From Saccharibacillus soli (lineage in GTDB: Bacteria > Bacillota > Bacilli > Paenibacillales > Paenibacillaceae), in assembly GCA_002189105.1 (NCBI GenBank), contig NIOB01000004.1, forward strand, positions 1 through 64,000: a stretch of DNA of 64,000 nucleotides, in the 5' to 3' direction. The position numbers and the translations under genes are program-made. Every line of letters starts with the position of its first letter. Position 1 is the first letter of the stretch. The notes beneath the pieces were generated by a model. It did not search any database. It worked only from the letters and a program-made list of their open reading frames with translations, and was not told the DNA's origin. Below, piece by piece: positions 60,682-64,000 of this stretch.

Positions 60682-61554
60682 ATGAAAAAATGGACTTTTG
60701 CGGTACTGACATTGGCTTTGGTTGTACTGCTTGCCGCTTGCGGCAATAACAGCTCGACGTCAAACAATGCGGCTTCCAATCAAGGTTCGACGGATAGCAA
60801 AGCGGCAACCGAAACAGAATCGACCTCGACTGAACCCGTAACGCTCAAAGTGGGCGCTTCCCCTGTTCCACACGCGGAAATTCTGGAACACATCAAGCCT
60901 GAGCTTGAAAAAGAAGGCGTGAAGCTGGAAATCGTGGAATTTACGGACTATATCCTGCCGAATACGCAGTTGAATGAAAAAGAGCTGGATGCGAACTTCT
61001 TCCAGCACCAACCGTACCTGGATGACCAAAACACCAAGCTGGGCACAGACCTGGTTGGCGTAGCCAAAGTACACGTTGAACCATTCGGTGCCTATTCCAA
61101 AAAGATCAAATCGATCGACGAATTGAAAGAAGGCGCCAAAGTAGCGATTCCAAATGACCCAACCAACGGCGGACGTGCGCTGCTGCTGATGGAGAAAAAT
61201 GGCCTGATTAAGCTGAAAGACGGCGCAGGCATTACGGCCACTGTTGCTGATATTGCGGAAAATCCGAAAAAACTGGAGTTTATCGAGATTGAAGCGGCAG
61301 CCCTGCCACGTCAGTTGGATGAAGTAGATCTGGCTCTTATCAATACGAACTATGCGCTGGAAGCCGGTCTGGTACCGACGAAGGATGCCCTGTTCATCGA
61401 AGATGCGGATTCTCCGTATGCCAACCTGCTGGTTACTCGTCAGGATAACAAGGATTCCGATGCGATCAAAAAGCTGGTGGCTGCTCTGAACTCCGAAGAC
61501 ACGAAAAAATTCATCGAAGAGAAATACCAAGGTTCGATCGTCCCAGCGTTCTAA
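60682..61554 (+). CDS. metQ: methionine-binding lipoprotein
   Basis: A 290-aa NlpA/MetQ family lipoprotein. The signal ends in LLAAC with lipidated Cys20, then a Ser/Asn/Thr-rich linker (to ~55). The binding domain begins LKVGASPVPHAEILEHI and has ELDANFFQHQPYLDD and VAIPNDPTNGGRALLLME. It delivers methionine to MetNI. AAAAGGGG precedes ATG 60682; the upstream in-frame ATG 60622 has no ribosome site. It is 117 bases after metI, with a terminator at 61585. Confidence 0.96.
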   Translation: MKKWTFAVLTLALVVLLAACGNNSSTSNNAASNQGSTDSKAATETESTSTEPVTLKVGASPVPHAEILEHIKPELEKEGVKLEIVEFTDYILPNTQLNEKELDANFFQHQPYLDDQNTKLGTDLVGVAKVHVEPFGAYSKKIKSIDELKEGAKVAIPNDPTNGGRALLLMEKNGLIKLKDGAGITATVADIAENPKKLEFIEIEAAALPRQLDEVDLALINTNYALEAGLVPTKDALFIEDADSPYANLLVTRQDNKDSDAIKKLVAALNSEDTKKFIEEKYQGSIVPAF

Positions 61555-61584
61555 GCGGACATGTCAGTCCTGATTTGCTGACGC

Positions 61585-61620
61585 AAAAAGCCCTTTTCCA
61601 TTCGGAAAGGGGCTTTTTTT
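61585..61620 (+). terminator. metNIQ terminator
   Basis: AAAAGCCCTTTTCC/GGAAAGGGGCTTTT, loop ATTC, T7. Confidence 0.92.
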
Positions 61621-61645
61621 GGTCTCGAAAAAGAGAAGGAAATAT

Positions 61646-61675
61646 AAAAAAAGACGCTCGCCGCAGCGAACGTCT
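61646..61675 (-). terminator. terminator of the NifU-like gene
   Basis: On the minus strand AGACGTTCGC/GCGAGCGTCT with loop TGCG, followed by T7. Confidence 0.88.
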
Positions 61676-61691
61676 CTGATTCAAACCAATC

Positions 61692-61937
61692 TTAGAAGAC
61701 TTGAATCACTTCGTTGATGCCTTCAACTTCTTCAAAGATTGCGCGTTCGATCCCTGCTTTGAGCGTGATTGTGGAACTTGGGCAGCTGCCGCAAGCGCCA
61801 ACCAGTTTCAGCTTCACGATGCCGTCTTCAACGTCAACCAGCTCAACGTCGCCGCCATCGCGCTGCAGGAATGGACGCAGTTTGTCCAAAATATCGGAAA
61901 CCTCATCATACATGTCGAGTTGTGTATTTTCACTCAT
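61692..61937 (-). CDS. NifU-like C-terminal domain protein (YutI-like)
   Basis: An 81-aa protein covering just the NifU C-terminal domain, with the cluster-binding CxxC in [16 protein letters not shown] and [14 protein letters not shown]. Such small NfuA-type proteins carry [4Fe-4S] clusters to target enzymes. GAGAGGAGC precedes ATG 61937. It is divergent from the YuzB-like gene across ~200 bases. Confidence 0.93.
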   Translation of the reverse strand: MSENTQLDMYDEVSDILDKLRPFLQRDGGDVELVDVEDGIVKLKLVGACGSCPSSTITLKAGIERAIFEEVEGINEVIQVF

Positions 61938-62141
61938 TATAGTCAGCTCCTCTCAAATGTTTGAAGCGTACAGTCAGAACGGCTTAACCACTTCGGAGAT
62001 TTTTTTGCAAAAGCTTGAAATCCATATCTGCAATTTGCAAAACTCTCTTTTGTATTATAATATAAGTGGACTAAAATTTAAAGAAGGATTCCATGTTCTT
62101 TGCCCTCCGGGTGAGAATAATTAAGAATAGGTGAGAAAATC

Positions 62142-62399
62142 ATGATTAGACCGATTATCGAGTTCTGCGCGAGCAACATGCACCACGGCACGCATGACCT
62201 GTTTGATAAGCTGGAAGCCAATCCCGAATACGACGTCATCGAATACGGCTGCCTCGGCAACTGCGGTCAATGCGACTTCGGGCCGTACGCGATGGTCAAC
62301 GGCGAAGTCGTCGAAGCCGACACGCCGGAAGCGCTGGAGAAGGCGATTGATGCCAAGATGAACGAGGAAGATCCGTGGGCCTCGCTGGATCTGGGTTGA
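62142..62399 (+). CDS. YuzB family protein (DUF1450)
   Basis: An 85-aa protein. The Cys-rich thioredoxin-like sequence IEFCASNMHHG and YGCLGNCGQCDFGPYAMVNG is typical of YuzB/DUF1450, which resembles thioredoxin-type [2Fe-2S] ferredoxins. The pairing of yuzB with a NifU-like gene also occurs in Bacillus, suggesting a link to iron-sulfur metabolism (inference). ATG 62142 has a weak ribosome site (TAGGTGAGAA). Confidence 0.9.
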   Translation: MIRPIIEFCASNMHHGTHDLFDKLEANPEYDVIEYGCLGNCGQCDFGPYAMVNGEVVEADTPEALEKAIDAKMNEEDPWASLDLG

Positions 62400-62448
62400 G
62401 CCAAAATTTAAGCAGCTGCCAGGCTGTAATTTCATAATCAACTGATCC

Positions 62449-62488
62449 GCTTTACCGGCAAAAGTATTTTTCCGGTAAAGCTTTTTTT
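62449..62488 (+). terminator. yuzB terminator
   Basis: GCTTTACCGG/CCGGTAAAGC followed by T7. Confidence 0.9.
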
Positions 62489-62579
62489 ATTTGAAAATCG
62501 TGCAGCTCACCATTCTGAAAAACGAACGAAAAAGGGCAAACCTGCCAATACATAGAGAACAAGAGAAAGGAGAGAGGGA

Positions 62580-63182
62580 ATGGAGCAAGAAAGAGATTTG
62601 ATCGAACGGACCCTTGCCGGCAGTTCTGCCGCCTATGCTGAACTGTATGAACGAACAGCGGGAGAACTTTATAAGCTCATTCGTTTGCTGGTCGGAAATA
62701 CGGAAGATGCGCAGGACGTGATGCAGGAGACGTATTTGCAGGCACATCGGAATCTGCATCGCTTTGATCGGGATCGAGCCTGGCGTCCGTGGCTTACGGG
62801 CATCGCGCTGCGTCAAGTCAAAGCTCATCGCAGAAAACGCTGGTTACAGGCGCAAAGGATCGGACGGGCAGTCCAATATAACCGGCGAACAGAAGAAGCG
62901 GATTTCTCGAACGAATCTGTAGAACGGTTGGATCGTGGGGAATGGATCGAACGCATCGAGCGGCTGCCTTACAAGCTTCAGCAGATCGTCATACTGAAAT
63001 ACCTAAATGATTACGCTCAGGAAGAGATTGCCGAGATCCTGAATATTCCGCTGGGGACGGTCAAATCCAGGGTTCATGCCGCACTGGAGCGACTTCGCAA
63101 GAACGAACCCAAGCTGTCTCAACAAGCCCAATCGGAATCTGTAGAGAGTCCCCATCTCAAAACGGGAGGAAGATATTCATGA
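62580..63182 (+). CDS. ECF-type RNA polymerase sigma factor
   Basis: A 200-aa sigma-70 family factor. Region 2 (~10-85): LYKLIRLLVGNTEDAQDVMQ and FDRDRAWRPWLTGIALRQV; region 4 (~125-175): LPYKLQQIVILKYLNDYAQEE and LNIPLGTVKSRVHAALERLR. No region 1.1 or 3. GAAAGGAGAGAGGG precedes ATG 62580. Its stop overlaps the start of the membrane protein at 63179, the standard sigma/anti-sigma arrangement. The stimulus and promoter class are not evident. Confidence 0.93.
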   Translation: MEQERDLIERTLAGSSAAYAELYERTAGELYKLIRLLVGNTEDAQDVMQETYLQAHRNLHRFDRDRAWRPWLTGIALRQVKAHRRKRWLQAQRIGRAVQYNRRTEEADFSNESVERLDRGEWIERIERLPYKLQQIVILKYLNDYAQEEIAEILNIPLGTVKSRVHAALERLRKNEPKLSQQAQSESVESPHLKTGGRYS

Positions 63183-63916
63183 AGATCGAACAAGAACTTA
63201 GATCCGCGCTGCAAAAGAAAACGTCGGCTTGGGAAGTTCCAGAAGAAGTGCTGCATAACGTGACGGCGCAAATCGGAGCGGAACAAACGGCAGCCGGATC
63301 ACGTTATGTTTTTCGACGTCAGCGACCGGTTCGCAAGCGGATACTCGTCGGAGTAATTTCCGCGGTGCTGATCCTGCCGACAGGAGCTTACGCCGGGTAC
63401 CATTATTTGACGGATGCCATTTACGGTTCCTCGGAAAACCAAGCAAGCTTTGGCGGGAATTTAAACCAATATGAGCGCTTGGAGGCCAAATTACAAACGA
63501 TGAAATCACAAATGTCGGAATCGGAATATGAGCATCTGACCGGTCTGCTTCGAGAAGCTGCCGATTTATCCAGTCCGTATAGAGGGGCAAATGGACAGTT
63601 GGAGACAAAAAAGATGAGCGCAGAAGAATTGAACAAGATGGAGACCTTGGAACGTGAGATTAAAGAAGCCACCGCAGGTCTAAATACCGTTGAAGGCGCC
63701 GAGACTCAGGTCGGTGAAAGTTTTAGCGTGGATGATTTTTGGGCTGAAGTCTTTGAGCAAGCCAAGGAAAAACTCACCTCAGAAGAATATGCAGAATTTG
63801 AAAAGTTAGCTGAAAAGCAGCGGACTCTAGAAAGAGAAACGGATGATGCCACCATGGAACAGCTCAATGCGTATCTCTCAAGACTGGGTGGCCATAGGAT
63901 AGAGATTACGAAATAA
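63179..63916 (+). CDS. membrane anti-sigma factor-like protein
   Basis: A 245-aa protein. A cytoplasmic N-terminal part (1-53) is followed by one membrane helix (~54-75, RILVGVISAVLILPTGAYAG) and a ~170-residue external domain rich in Glu, Leu and Lys, strongly helical (YERLEAKLQTMKSQMSESEY; EELNKMETLEREIKEATAGL). It overlaps the sigma gene by 4 bases, so I infer it holds that sigma factor at the membrane. No zinc-binding HxxxCxxC motif is present. The external domain resembles DUF3600-type sensors, a tentative match. Confidence 0.8.
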   Translation: MKIEQELRSALQKKTSAWEVPEEVLHNVTAQIGAEQTAAGSRYVFRRQRPVRKRILVGVISAVLILPTGAYAGYHYLTDAIYGSSENQASFGGNLNQYERLEAKLQTMKSQMSESEYEHLTGLLREAADLSSPYRGANGQLETKKMSAEELNKMETLEREIKEATAGLNTVEGAETQVGESFSVDDFWAEVFEQAKEKLTSEEYAEFEKLAEKQRTLERETDDATMEQLNAYLSRLGGHRIEITK

Positions 63917-63934
63917 AATAAATCATGGCTAATG

Positions 63935-63963
63935 TTGACGCTTACAAAATTATGCGCTACAAT
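63935..63963 (+). promoter_or_regulatory. sigma-A promoter pointing out of the window
   Basis: TTGACG at 63935-63940 and TACAAT at 63958-63963 with a 17-base spacer. The transcript would start near 63970 and serve a gene beyond base 64000. Confidence 0.7.
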
Positions 63964-64000
63964 GGCACCAATCCAATAAAACCATTAGGCATGTGACTGG

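Overview
The window looks like a chromosomal segment of a Gram-positive, spore-former-type member of the Paenibacillaceae (Paenibacillus/Saccharibacillus-like), judged by eye at somewhat above 50% GC. Reasons: a Bacillus-type tRNA block directly after a 23S rRNA gene, strong AGGAGG ribosome sites with frequent TTG/GTG starts, T-box and SAM-I control of trpS and metNIQ, LiaFSR/PspA envelope-stress genes, MprF, YutD/YuzB/YycC-type small proteins and class B PBPs. No phage, IS element, CRISPR array or replication origin was seen.

Region by region. 1-2010: 3' end of 23S rRNA, then 16 tRNA genes in Bacillus order (Asn-Ser-Glu-Val-fMet-Asp-Phe-Thr-Tyr-Trp-His-Gln-Gly-Cys-Arg-Leu), with a near-perfect sigma-A promoter inside the block and two terminators at its end; no 5S gene lies between. 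2054-7791: an AraC regulator divergent from three Gfo/Idh/MocA oxidoreductases and one TIM-barrel isomerase/epimerase. 7992-10853: mprF on the minus strand. 11294-16255: an envelope-stress block (LiaI-like, PspA, PspC, PspA, LiaF, LiaS, LiaR). 16462-18231: a secreted beta-helix protein with a CBM9-like tail. 18472-25452: zwf, a PAF-acetylhydrolase-like hydrolase, a MerR regulator, prfC, a KtrA/C-type K+ channel subunit and a TrmH-family methyltransferase. 25453-26053: an AT-rich patch with an orphan membrane protein. 26187-30113: a second sugar module (two TIM-barrel proteins and one oxidoreductase, minus strand) divergent from its own AraC regulator.

30290-41770: yutD with a long disordered tail, a palindromic repeat pair running into nadK, two or more small proteins, a truncated globin, a DUF2225 protein, pepF, trpS under a T-box leader, ctaB and a Toprim protein. 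41975-47904: envelope genes (a small membrane protein, a CvpA-like/transglutaminase fusion and two tandem class B PBPs). 48225-51959: a manganese-type ABC transporter in mntABCD order whose promoter carries an MntR-like box. 52149-56389: a fifth oxidoreductase, a Cof-type phosphatase, a DUF456 protein and a MurJ/SpoVB-type flippase. 56560-61554: a thioredoxin-like protein, ctaA, and metNIQ behind a SAM-I riboswitch. 61692-64000: a NifU-like protein, a YuzB-like protein, an ECF sigma factor with its membrane anti-sigma partner, and a promoter that points out of the window.

Themes: (i) envelope homeostasis (MprF, Lia/Psp, PBPs, flippase, ECF sigma); (ii) two regulator-linked oxidoreductase/isomerase modules that may oxidise and then rearrange or cleave a sugar or glycoside; (iii) nutrient-sensing RNAs and operators (Trp T-box, SAM-I, Mn box); (iv) heme A synthesis split between ctaB and ctaA. 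The most interesting unexplained signals are the codon-conserved repeat at 6329-6512, the atypical oxidoreductase at 5181, the palindromes that supply the nadK stop codon, and the PspA-PspC-PspA sandwich joined to Lia.
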